From contig CAMWPK010000012.1 in assembly GCA_947176115.1 (NCBI GenBank), positions 1 to 17,341 on the forward strand: a DNA stretch of 17,341 bases. The letters are read 5' to 3'. Origin of the DNA: an uncultured Clostridia bacterium (lineage in GTDB: Bacteria; Bacillota; Clostridia; Christensenellales; UBA3700). Both the position numbers and the translations under genes were made by a program. Positions 1 through 6,322 of this stretch are shown piece after piece (position 1 is the first letter of the stretch; every line of letters starts with the position of its first letter). The notes beneath the pieces are model-generated. The model was not told the DNA's origin. It saw only the letters and a program-made list of their open reading frames with translations, and did no database searches.

Positions 1-40
1 CTTCATCATTTGTAGTATCATAATCTATATATTTTACCAT
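1..40 (-). CDS. Possible start of a gene running off the left edge
   Basis: On the minus strand an ATG at 38-40 opens a frame without stop to the window edge (13 codons, beginning MVKYIDYDTT). A GGAAAG ribosome binding site (45-50) sits four bases upstream, and a TATAAT-like -10 lies about 15 bases further up (near 60). It follows AbiH on the same strand with a 76-base gap. Too little is visible to name a product. It could be a second gene of the defence locus or an unrelated gene; the frame could also be chance. Confidence 0.4.
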   Translation of the reverse strand, partial: MVKYIDYDTTNDE

Positions 41-116
41 ATAACTTTCCTATATTTATTATACACCAAATATAACGCAACTTCGCAATACTTGTGTCAT
101 TCGAATGTCGATTATT

Positions 117-1181
117 TTATGAAGTCTTCAAGTTTTCCTTCTCAACTTCTAAAAATTTTTTGACCACATTTAATACATCTGGTTGCTCAGCATAATCAAG
201 CTTTACTTTGAACATCCTAGAATTTAAACAAACAAAAATACGTTTTGATATATTTAATTTCACTGTTTCTTCAATATCAAGATGCGATAGGAATTTTTCT
301 ATAATAACATCCTTATTATCTATTTGTGCGTAACTACGCCTGCTAGGAATTACTTCGTCCACATTAAATATTACTAGAATCGCATTTGATTTAATTAGCC
401 TATCTCCTATTATATGCCACCAATATTTATCTGTTTCTCCAAATGACATTCCATAGATACAAATGATATCTGCTTTTCCGATAATAGAAACGCAATGTTC
501 ATCTCTTAATGTACCTGCATTAAGATTCATCTCCGTTTTTACAAATGAACGCAGAGTTTTAAGAGACCCCTTTAAATCTTCACTTAAGATTTGAGATGAA
601 TCATTTACACCCAAAAGCATATTGTTAGAAGTTGTGCCATGAATATGCTCAACAGAATCCATAGACACCTTATATGAATATCCCGCAATAGCTTTGTTGC
701 CGATTAGTTTAGAACTTCCTTCCCAATCATAAAGTTTTTCAAATGTCTTTGTGTAATTATATGTAATTATATTTATGTGATTGTCAGTTTTAGTTAGATA
801 GTTTGAAAAGTTCCTCCTTTCTCTTTCCGTTAGGTATCTTTCATAATTTATCAAATCAGCAAATGTCTTCCTTTTATCAGCATCCGAAATAGTAAAGTCC
901 AAATCTTGTTTATCCAAATAATCAGCTAGATTATCCTGTATATCATATAATAACTCGATAAACTCCTGCTCATTTTTTTTATTAAAGTTTTTAGAATATT
1001 TACCTAGTTCAATTTCCAAATCTGACCAATTCTCAAGATTCTCTCTCAAATCTTTCTTAAATTGTATAATAATATCTTTCTTACTCTCTATGCCTAAATA
1101 ATAGTCATAGAAATCTCTAAACCTTGTTTTAAGACCCAGATTTATATCAAATCCATTCCCCAATAAAAAAACTGTTCTCAT
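117..1181 (-). CDS. AbiH family phage abortive infection protein
   Basis: 354 residues, recognised as AbiH-like from the N-terminus: a hydrophobic strand followed by G-N-G-F-D at residues 8-12, then the NLGL..T.F.DFY pattern typical of the family. The middle is rich in charged residues, and a GTTSNNMLLGVND-type segment follows. AbiH was first described in Lactococcus as an abortive infection factor that limits phage growth; its biochemical mechanism is not established, so none is claimed here. No partner gene is visible, and single-gene action fits what is known. The gene is clearly AT-rich: 16 of 60 bases are G or C in 1021-1080, against 34 of 60 in 7021-7080 of the sulfatase gene. That, and the repeat-filled region upstream, suggest acquisition by transfer. 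The start is supported by an AGGG-like site and a good promoter about 40 bases upstream. Confidence 0.85.
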   Translation of the reverse strand: MRTVFLLGNGFDINLGLKTRFRDFYDYYLGIESKKDIIIQFKKDLRENLENWSDLEIELGKYSKNFNKKNEQEFIELLYDIQDNLADYLDKQDLDFTISDADKRKTFADLINYERYLTERERRNFSNYLTKTDNHINIITYNYTKTFEKLYDWEGSSKLIGNKAIAGYSYKVSMDSVEHIHGTTSNNMLLGVNDSSQILSEDLKGSLKTLRSFVKTEMNLNAGTLRDEHCVSIIGKADIICIYGMSFGETDKYWWHIIGDRLIKSNAILVIFNVDEVIPSRRSYAQIDNKDVIIEKFLSHLDIEETVKLNISKRIFVCLNSRMFKVKLDYAEQPDVLNVVKKFLEVEKENLKTS

Positions 1182-1203
1182 ATATTTAACCCTTATTATA
1201 ACA

Positions 1204-1246
1204 ATCTTGACAATATTATATAAAATTCTATATATAATGTCAAGAT
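1204..1246. promoter_or_regulatory. Inverted repeat enclosing the AbiH promoter
   Basis: Arms ATCTTGACA (1204-1212) and TGTCAAGAT (1238-1246) are exact 9-base complements. One arm contains the -35 box and the other lies just past the -10 box, near the expected transcription start. The AT-rich interior continues the symmetry imperfectly. This could be a repressor operator. Alternatively the symmetry may only reflect TTGACA occurring on both strands. Confidence 0.45.
1215..1243 (-). promoter_or_regulatory. Sigma-A type promoter of the AbiH gene
   Basis: Read on the minus strand, TTGACA (1238-1243) and TATAAT (1215-1220) are both consensus and separated by 17 bases. The promoter lies just upstream of the AbiH start at 1181 and points into it. 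Confidence 0.75.
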
Positions 1247-1295
1247 AGCTTTTCTATAATAAAAAATGATACACATATTCATGATAATCAAGATA

Positions 1296-1376
1296 GGTTC
1301 AAGCCCCGACTTCTACTAGTTTATAGAGTTCGAGTCCCGACTTCGGCTATGCTAGTGGGGTTCAAGTCCCGACTTC
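1296..1376 (+). repeat. Three 18-base T-arm-like repeats at 31-32 base spacing
   Basis: Copies at 1296-1313, 1327-1344 and 1359-1376 share RGTTCRAGYCCCGACTTC. The sequence matches the T-loop and 3' T-stem strand of a tRNA (TTCRAGY then CCCGA). The expected 5' T-stem strand, GTCGG, is not conserved, and no D-arm, anticodon arm or CCA end is present, so these are not tRNA genes. Spacers of 13 and 14 bases differ from each other. A weaker copy is at 1590-1607, and AGTTCAAGTCACGAC at 5005-5019 is another. They may be remnants of tRNA-end attachment sites or a dispersed intergenic repeat. Confidence 0.6.
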
Positions 1377-1448
1377 TGGTATCTCCTAAAAAAATCCTTT
1401 TTGTTAATCATAGACATAGCTAAGAAGTCGCGTCTTAGCGAGAAATAT

Positions 1449-1476
1449 AAAGTGAGATGGCATGCCATCTCACTTT
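1449..1476. terminator. 28-bp perfect palindrome, possible bidirectional terminator
   Basis: Arms AAAGTGAGATGGCA (1449-1462) and TGCCATCTCACTTT (1463-1476) are exact complements with no loop. On the plus strand the palindrome runs into TTTTTCT, on the minus strand into TTTATATTTCT, so either transcript could form a hairpin followed by a U-rich tract. It lies about 190 bases beyond the synthase stop, so it may back up termination before AbiH. An unspaced palindrome could also be a protein-binding site. Confidence 0.5.
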
Positions 1477-1589
1477 TTCTATTCCCCTGCTCTATGCGAC
1501 TTCTTTTCATAGTTGTAACATTGGGATACCGAATTTGTGACGCTCGCACAAGACGCTACTCGCTTGCTCGCTATTCCGTCACTGCGTTC

Positions 1590-1607
1590 CTTACAAGTCC
1601 CGACCTC
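1590..1607 (+). repeat. Degenerate fourth copy of the T-arm-like repeat
   Basis: CTTACAAGTCCCGACCTC keeps the core CAAGTCCCGAC of the repeats at 1296-1376 but differs at its ends. It lies just downstream of the acetohydroxyacid synthase gene. Confidence 0.5.
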
Positions 1608-1620
1608 TAGCACCACACAG

Positions 1621-1656
1621 ACACACGCAAAAGGAGCATAGCCCTAAAGCGTGTGT
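1621..1656 (-). terminator. Hairpin directly behind the acetohydroxyacid synthase gene
   Basis: ACACACGC (1621-1628) and GCGTGTGT (1649-1656) are exact complements, with a 20-base interior that can pair partly (AGG/CCT). The hairpin begins 8 bases past the stop codon. On the coding (minus) strand no U-run follows, so it is a weak intrinsic terminator at best; it may instead protect the mRNA 3' end. Confidence 0.4.
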
Positions 1657-1664
1657 TTTCTATT

Positions 1665-3383
1665 CTACTCTTTGCCGAACTTTATCGTAGATAAATCCTT
1701 GCCCGGTAAAATAATTGGATAGACGTTCTCTTCTTCGTCAATCATAAATTCTAGCAATGTGGGGACTTCCGTCTGTTGCATTGCAAAAGAAAATGCCTCG
1801 TCTATTTCATCTTTGCCTGTAATTCGTCTATACATTACTTCATAACTGTCGGCTAGTTTTTGGAAATTGGGAACATAAGCCGGACATTCTTGCATTGTCG
1901 CACATTGCGTGGGACAACTTACTCTTCGTCTTAGACAGGTGCTTTGGTATCTCTTGCCGTAATACAATTCTTGCCATTGTCTTACGTTGCCGAGCCAACA
2001 ATTATTCAACAAACATATTATAATAGGCAAGCCGTTGATAACTGCAGTCGCAAGTTCTTGCACGTTCATTTGAAAACCACCGTCGCCTACTATTGCCACA
2101 ACGGGAGTTTGAGGATTTGCCAACTTGGCTCCTATTGCCACAGGTAGTCCAAAACCCATGGTACCGAAACCGCCTGACGTCAACAATTTTCTACGTTCGT
2201 TGAGTTTTAGGAACTGTGTAGTCCACAATTGGTTTTGTCCTACGTCGGTTGCAACTATGATATCGTCAAACAAAGTATTTAGTTTTTCAATTATATCTTG
2301 AGGATTGAGTTTATCGTTGGCTATCTTGATGGGATACGCCGATTTCAATTCATCCAACTCTTTTATCCACGCAGATAATTTCAGCGCTTTTGCGCTTTCC
2401 GTCAATAAAGATAATACTGCCCTAGCATCGCCTAATATAGATATGTCTGCTTGTACATTTTTAGATATAGTCAAAGGATCTATATCAATATGAATTATCT
2501 TTGCATGTTTAGCAAAATTTTCTTTGTTGCCTGCGACTCTATCATTAAACCTTGTTCCTATGGACAACAATAAATCACACTTTTCTATTGCGCTATTTGC
2601 TCCAAAACTTCCGTGAATGCCTATATTCCCATAGAATAATGGGCTATCGCTTGATATCGCTCCCTTGCCCATAATGGTGGTTACTACGGGTATGCCCGTA
2701 ATCTCAACGAGCTTGCTCAACTCCTTTTCCGCTTTTGCAATCTTTACTCCACCGCCTGCCAACAATAATGGTCGCTTCGCGCTTTGTAGAGCTTCAATAG
2801 TTTCTTTTATTTGTTTGCTTTGTTCTTCTAAAGTTGGCATGTTATCACATATCTGTACGTAAGACGGATATTCTTCGCTTCCAAGTTGCTGTTGGATATC
2901 CTTTGGAATATCAACAAGAACCGCTCCCGGTTTTCCTGATTGGGCAATAATAAAAGCCTTTCTGATTATTGTACCTAGCTCTTCTCTATTGCGTACAGTA
3001 ATCGCATACTTTGTAATGCTCTTAACCATATCTACTATGTCCGCTTCCTGAAAAGCATCCTTGCCAATAAGTGAAGTAACGACTTGCCCTGTAAAACATA
3101 CAAGTGGAACTGCGTCATAATTGGCAGTCGCTATCGCCGTAACCAGATTCGTAGCGCCTGGACCGCTTGTAACTAAACACACACCCGGTTTACCGCTTGA
3201 ACGCGCATAGCCGTCGGCAGAATGAGCAAGTCCTTGCTCGTGTCTGGGCAATATCATATTTATTGAATTGTCATTATATAATTCGTCTAATATATCAATA
3301 ATCTGCCCGCCCGGGTATGCGAATAGAACTTCTACGTTTTCCTCTTTTAATGCTTTGACAAATAACTGCGCTCCCGTAATCAT
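1665..3383 (-). CDS. ilvB: Acetohydroxyacid (acetolactate) synthase large subunit
   Basis: 572 residues, the normal length. This ThDP enzyme condenses pyruvate with pyruvate or 2-ketobutyrate, the first common step of branched-chain amino acid synthesis. Visible features are the catalytic Glu in RHEQG (E49), SGPGATN near 73-79, the central FAD-binding-type domain with GTRFNDR, GFGTMGFGLP (405-414) and the ThDP motif GDGG (433-436) ending in NN (460-461). LGNVRQW (464-470) keeps the Trp that favours 2-ketobutyrate in the Escherichia coli enzyme, so the anabolic form is more likely than AlsS. A Cys cluster follows: C483, C490, C494, C500. No ilvN, ilvC or ilvD is adjacent; the only partner is the upstream TetR gene, whose stop overlaps this ATG by four bases (ATGA). 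A strong GGAGGG site lies 7 bases before the start. Confidence 0.92.
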   Translation of the reverse strand: MITGAQLFVKALKEENVEVLFAYPGGQIIDILDELYNDNSINMILPRHEQGLAHSADGYARSSGKPGVCLVTSGPGATNLVTAIATANYDAVPLVCFTGQVVTSLIGKDAFQEADIVDMVKSITKYAITVRNREELGTIIRKAFIIAQSGKPGAVLVDIPKDIQQQLGSEEYPSYVQICDNMPTLEEQSKQIKETIEALQSAKRPLLLAGGGVKIAKAEKELSKLVEITGIPVVTTIMGKGAISSDSPLFYGNIGIHGSFGANSAIEKCDLLLSIGTRFNDRVAGNKENFAKHAKIIHIDIDPLTISKNVQADISILGDARAVLSLLTESAKALKLSAWIKELDELKSAYPIKIANDKLNPQDIIEKLNTLFDDIIVATDVGQNQLWTTQFLKLNERRKLLTSGGFGTMGFGLPVAIGAKLANPQTPVVAIVGDGGFQMNVQELATAVINGLPIIICLLNNCWLGNVRQWQELYYGKRYQSTCLRRRVSCPTQCATMQECPAYVPNFQKLADSYEVMYRRITGKDEIDEAFSFAMQQTEVPTLLEFMIDEEENVYPIILPGKDLSTIKFGKE

Positions 3384-3955
3384 AACGCTATCCCTCCAAT
3401 AATCGATTTGACCGTTGAATCAATATATTTCACTCGCTCTAAATCAAACAAATCATTGCCAAAGGATGCTGAAAGAAAAGTAAATCCAAAAGTTGCGGAT
3501 AAAACCGTTGACGCCACTGCATCGCAATCTATATCTCTTATTTTGCCTTTGTTCTTCATTTCGCATAAATAGTCAGTCAACGCATGAAGAAAAGTTTGAG
3601 GTATATCCATAATCAAAGGCGCAGTCTGCTGATAAATTTGTGGCGAACGCAAGCCTATTGACAAGCGAACGAATTGGGGCGTAACTTCTTTCATATAGTT
3701 TTCCATAAACATCTTCAAATCGCTTTCAATATCCCATTTTATATCTGCAAACGTTTCCGCCGTGATGTTTGGATGGTATTGAGGCAATTCCATTCCTGCA
3801 ATAACTATCTCTTTCTTTTCTTTGAACTTGCGAAAAATCGTACATTCATTTATGCCTGCACGTTCGGCAATATCCTTTGTCGTTGCGCCTGTATATCCTC
3901 TTTCAAGAATTATTTCCATCATCGCATCAATAATCTTTTTACTTGTCTTATCCAT
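3380..3955 (-). CDS. TetR/AcrR family transcriptional regulator
   Basis: 191 residues with an N-terminal TetR helix-turn-helix (about residues 22-46: ATTKDIAERAGINECTIF, then RKFKEKKEI) and an all-helical ligand-binding C-terminal domain. An in-frame ATG at 3986-3988 would lengthen it by 11 residues. I prefer the ATG at 3953-3955 because a GGAGA site precedes it and because the upstream ATG lies inside the operator, at the predicted transcription start. The gene leads an operon with acetohydroxyacid synthase (overlap ATGA). The palindrome at 3967-3990 over the transcription start indicates autorepression, with the synthase co-regulated. The ligand is unknown. Confidence 0.88.
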   Translation of the reverse strand: MDKTSKKIIDAMMEIILERGYTGATTKDIAERAGINECTIFRKFKEKKEIVIAGMELPQYHPNITAETFADIKWDIESDLKMFMENYMKEVTPQFVRLSIGLRSPQIYQQTAPLIMDIPQTFLHALTDYLCEMKNKGKIRDIDCDAVASTVLSATFGFTFLSASFGNDLFDLERVKYIDSTVKSIIGGIAL

Positions 3956-3966
3956 AATATTCTCCA

Positions 3967-3990
3967 AAATGCAAGTGTTCACTTGCATTT
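3967..3990. promoter_or_regulatory. Palindromic operator, probable TetR binding site
   Basis: AAATGCAAGTG (3967-3977) and CACTTGCATTT (3980-3990) are exact 11-base complements around a 2-base centre. The palindrome abuts the -10 box and covers the predicted transcription start, the usual position of a TetR operator. The regulator gene begins 12 bases downstream, which suggests autoregulation. Confidence 0.75.
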
Positions 3991-4019
3991 ATTGTAACAA
4001 GAATAACATGACTTGTCAA
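3991..4019 (-). promoter_or_regulatory. Promoter of the tetR-acetohydroxyacid synthase operon
   Basis: On the minus strand TTGACA (4014-4019) and TACAAT (3991-3996) are separated by exactly 17 bases, a near-consensus sigma-A promoter. Transcription should start near 3984, inside the palindrome that follows. Confidence 0.75.
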
Positions 4020-4098
4020 GTACTAAAAAAATAGAATGATGATTGTCAAGCATTTTTCAATGAAAAGATAAACTATGTACCTAAGGTATCAAGTAAAT

Positions 4099-4961
4099 TT
4101 ACATATCATAATCTGCGATGGTGTTTTTATCTATTACGGCGATACCTATTCCTAGTTTGTTCCCGGCGCCGAGATACATTTTTGCTGATTTTTGCAAAGA
4201 AGTATTTCCGGCAGATTGGAAACTGTAAAAAGACGTTTTTCGATATTCTGACAATACAAATCGGGATGAGAACGGCGGTTGACATTGAAAATCCTTTCAA
4301 ATGCTTGATCTTCATTGTTTAGCGAAAAGCGTATGTCAAACAAATTCATAAACTGCACAATGTTAGAATTTTCCTTCATAAAAAGTTTGTTATTTTCAAA
4401 CAGCAACCAACTTTCACAAAAATAATATCTATATTTATGGTTTGGAAAATAGCGAGCGAAAAATTTGTTTGCCTCTGACAACGACTTTTTACAGTCTTCT
4501 ACGGACAGTTTCTCGCCTTGCGGTATGTGTACGTATATTAGTTTCTCACCTTTTGAAAAAGGTAGTTTTGAATAATCAATTAACGGACTTGAGCAGACGA
4601 ATAGTTGGAATTGCAGTCTACCGATTTTGAATAATTTGCAGGAAATATGGTTTTTTATCCACCCTACGTTGTTTAAGCCGGTATTGTCGCAGTTCTCGCA
4701 CCATATCCTTATATCGTCGATAGTCGCTTTGAAAATATCTTCGTCTATTCCCATTTCGCGGTAACGCTCAAGAGTTTTTTCCCCGGCTTTAATAGCAACG
4801 GCAAGTTTGGTCATATTGCTTTGTTTATTAAGTCCAAACGTTTTTCCTTTGAAATAACGTTTGCTCAATCTCACAATTCTAGACGGCGCAAAGTCATAAT
4901 CGCGGAGTTTTTGTTCAAGACCTTTTTCCAAGGATAAGTAATTGAGTATTTCATAGTCCAT
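4099..4961 (-). pseudogene. GNAT_C-type acyltransferase domain protein, frameshifted near its end
   Basis: I recognise the two-part NAT_N / GNAT-like C-terminal family from the order of motifs: an N-terminal helical part, IRIWCEN...TGLNNVGWIKNHISCKLFKIGRLQF, YVHIPQGEKLS, CESWLLF, then MNLFDI. Family members are probable N-acyltransferases of unknown substrate. As read, the frame stops at 4152 after an aberrant tail (LPEILLCKNQQKC). Supplying one base in the AAA run at 4205-4207 restores the typical family end, LPENTSLQKSAKMYLGAG then NKLGIGIAVI, finishing at a stop at 4099. So one base is missing: a recent mutation, a sequencing error, or, less likely, -1 frameshifting (no classic slippery heptamer). 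The start at 4959-4961 is preferred because AGGAG precedes it; the ATG at 4974-4976 overlaps that site. Confidence 0.75.
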
Positions 4962-5004
4962 ACGTTTTCTCCTCATTTGATAATTATATCATTTATAAAC
5001 GTTA

Positions 5005-5019
5005 AGTTCAAGTCACGAC
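5005..5019 (+). repeat. Isolated copy of the T-arm-like repeat core
   Basis: AGTTCAAGTCACGAC matches the repeats at 1296-1376 with one substitution. It lies in the 247-base gap between the broken acyltransferase and the maturase gene. The same gap holds CTTCGGCTAT (5199-5208), which also follows the second repeat copy (1341-1350). Nothing else in the gap (4977-5223) looks functional to me. Confidence 0.4.
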
Positions 5020-5223
5020 AAAAGGCATTTTTATTCACTGCCAACAACTAAATAAACCTCTTAACTGAATTAAACAAATCTATCGATTTTGAGATAATAT
5101 TTAATAGTGAAAAGGTAAAAAGTATGGATACCTATTATAAAGGTATTATTATGTAAAGCCCATTGGTAGACAAATTAAAAAAATTGCGTTATTTTTAACT
5201 TCGGCTATAGCGCCATTGTGTAA

Positions 5224-6318
5224 CTATTTACGCTTTTCGCCTAGGAATACTCTGAAGAGAGGTAGGCAAGCGCCAAAGAATTGCTTGTAGGCTTGGCAAT
5301 AATCACGGTCGGCTTTGGAGCGTTTACAGCCCCCGCCACGGCAGACGCGGAAGTAAGGACAAGTTTTGCACTGCGAAGGAATAGTTAGCGTTTCGTTAAC
5401 GAAATCGATGGCTTTAGGGTGTTGCGCAAGGGCGGAAAAGTCTATTTCGTTTATATTGCCCAGTAGCCACTCGTCAAGACAATAGAAGTCGCACGGATAG
5501 ACGTTGCCGTTGCCCTCAACGACGAACTGGCGGGAGCAAAAGCCGTTCATACCGCACTGTTCGGCGCGTTCGCCCAAAAAGAGGCGAACGTAGTTGTCAA
5601 GTTGGCGGATACTGACGTACTCGCCTTTGACGTAGTCCTTTACGTAGAGATTGAAAAGTTTAATTAAATACGAGGCGTACTGCTTCTCTGTCATATAGAG
5701 ATTGCTCTCGCTCTTATCCCCAAAGGGGCGCAGGCATGGAATGAACTGCAAGTACTTGATACCTTGACTTTTGAAATACTTGTAAACGGACTCGATATGG
5801 TCTGCCGTGTAGCCCGTGGCTACTATCAGTACGTTGAAGTCTACCCCACGCTCTTTGAGCAAGTCCATAGTGGCTTTGACTTTAGGATACGTATAATTGA
5901 GGTTGGAATCTAGGCGGAAGCGGTTGGCGTCTTGGTCTCCGTCGAGGCTCAAGCCAAGCAAGAATTTGTTCTTGGCAAAGAAGTCCGCCCACTCTAAATC
6001 TATCAGCGTACCGTTGGTCTGCAAATTGTAGTATACCGTACATTTTTGCGTGTTGTACTTGTTGACCGTAGCTACGAAATGCTCAAAGTACTCTCTGCCC
6101 GCAAAGAGTGGCTCCCCGCCTTGGAATGCGAAGTAGATACTACCGCCGTCGCAAAAGTCTAAGGCTTTCTTTATGAGATTTTCCGCCGTATCTTGCGACA
6201 TGACGCCATAGGAAAAGGCTTCTCTAGAGCTAGCCAGCGAGTGGTAGAAACAATACTTGCATCGCATATTGCACGTGCTAGACGCCGGCTTAATCATAAT
6301 TGACAGATTTTTTTTCAT
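5224..6318 (-). CDS. Anaerobic sulfatase-maturating enzyme (radical SAM, SPASM)
   Basis: 364 residues. It converts the active-site Cys (or Ser) of sulfatases to formylglycine without oxygen, in the cytoplasm before export. The radical SAM cluster motif is C16-x3-C20-x2-C23; GGEP follows at 67-70. The C-terminal SPASM region carries C255, C261, C276, C280, C317, C320, C326, C331, C341 and C351, enough for two auxiliary [4Fe-4S] clusters. The spacing of the main residues closely matches, from memory, the structurally studied Clostridium perfringens enzyme, including the Asp after C276 that acts as base there. The gene starts 4 bases after the sulfatase stop, so the two are co-transcribed and probably translationally coupled; its own ribosome site is weak. 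The neighbouring sulfatase is the obvious substrate. Confidence 0.93.
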   Translation of the reverse strand: MKKNLSIMIKPASSTCNMRCKYCFYHSLASSREAFSYGVMSQDTAENLIKKALDFCDGGSIYFAFQGGEPLFAGREYFEHFVATVNKYNTQKCTVYYNLQTNGTLIDLEWADFFAKNKFLLGLSLDGDQDANRFRLDSNLNYTYPKVKATMDLLKERGVDFNVLIVATGYTADHIESVYKYFKSQGIKYLQFIPCLRPFGDKSESNLYMTEKQYASYLIKLFNLYVKDYVKGEYVSIRQLDNYVRLFLGERAEQCGMNGFCSRQFVVEGNGNVYPCDFYCLDEWLLGNINEIDFSALAQHPKAIDFVNETLTIPSQCKTCPYFRVCRGGGCKRSKADRDYCQAYKQFFGACLPLFRVFLGEKRK

Positions 6319-6322
6319 ATAA

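Larger units (their letters stand above)
1182..1664. other. Gene-free 480-base region with repeats and hairpins
   Basis: Between the AbiH start and the acetohydroxyacid synthase stop I see no credible gene; the short open frames here lack ribosome binding sites and recognisable sequence. The region holds the AbiH promoter (1204-1246), three regularly spaced T-arm-like repeats (1296-1376) and a degenerate fourth (1590-1607), a 7-bp hairpin GCTAAGA/TCTTAGC (1419-1439), a 28-bp perfect palindrome (1449-1476), complementary blocks 1422-1431 and 1496-1505, and a hairpin behind the synthase gene (1621-1656). Confidence 0.7.

Noticed and set aside
1296..1376. CRISPR array
   Set aside because: Only three units, 18-base repeats and 13-14 base spacers; no cas genes. 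The repeat matches a tRNA T-arm.
1320..1390. tRNA gene
   Set aside because: T-loop sequence is present, but there is no D-arm, anticodon arm, full acceptor stem or CCA on either strand.
1352..1610. Two short open frames, one on each strand, in the gene-free region
   Set aside because: They run through palindromes and repeats, have no ribosome sites and encode no recognisable sequence.
3956..3988. Longer TetR start, adding 11 residues
   Set aside because: The upstream ATG lies within the operator at the predicted transcription start and has no ribosome site; the ATG at 3953-3955 has GGAGA before it.
4127..4315. Separate 62-codon gene at the end of the broken acyltransferase
   Set aside because: It overlaps conserved acyltransferase sequence in another frame and has no ribosome site. 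The true continuation is in the third frame, to 4099.
5100..5160. Hairpin ATACCT/AGGTAT as a terminator for the maturase gene
   Set aside because: Six bp with a 7-base AT loop and no adjacent U-run in the coding direction; too weak to call.
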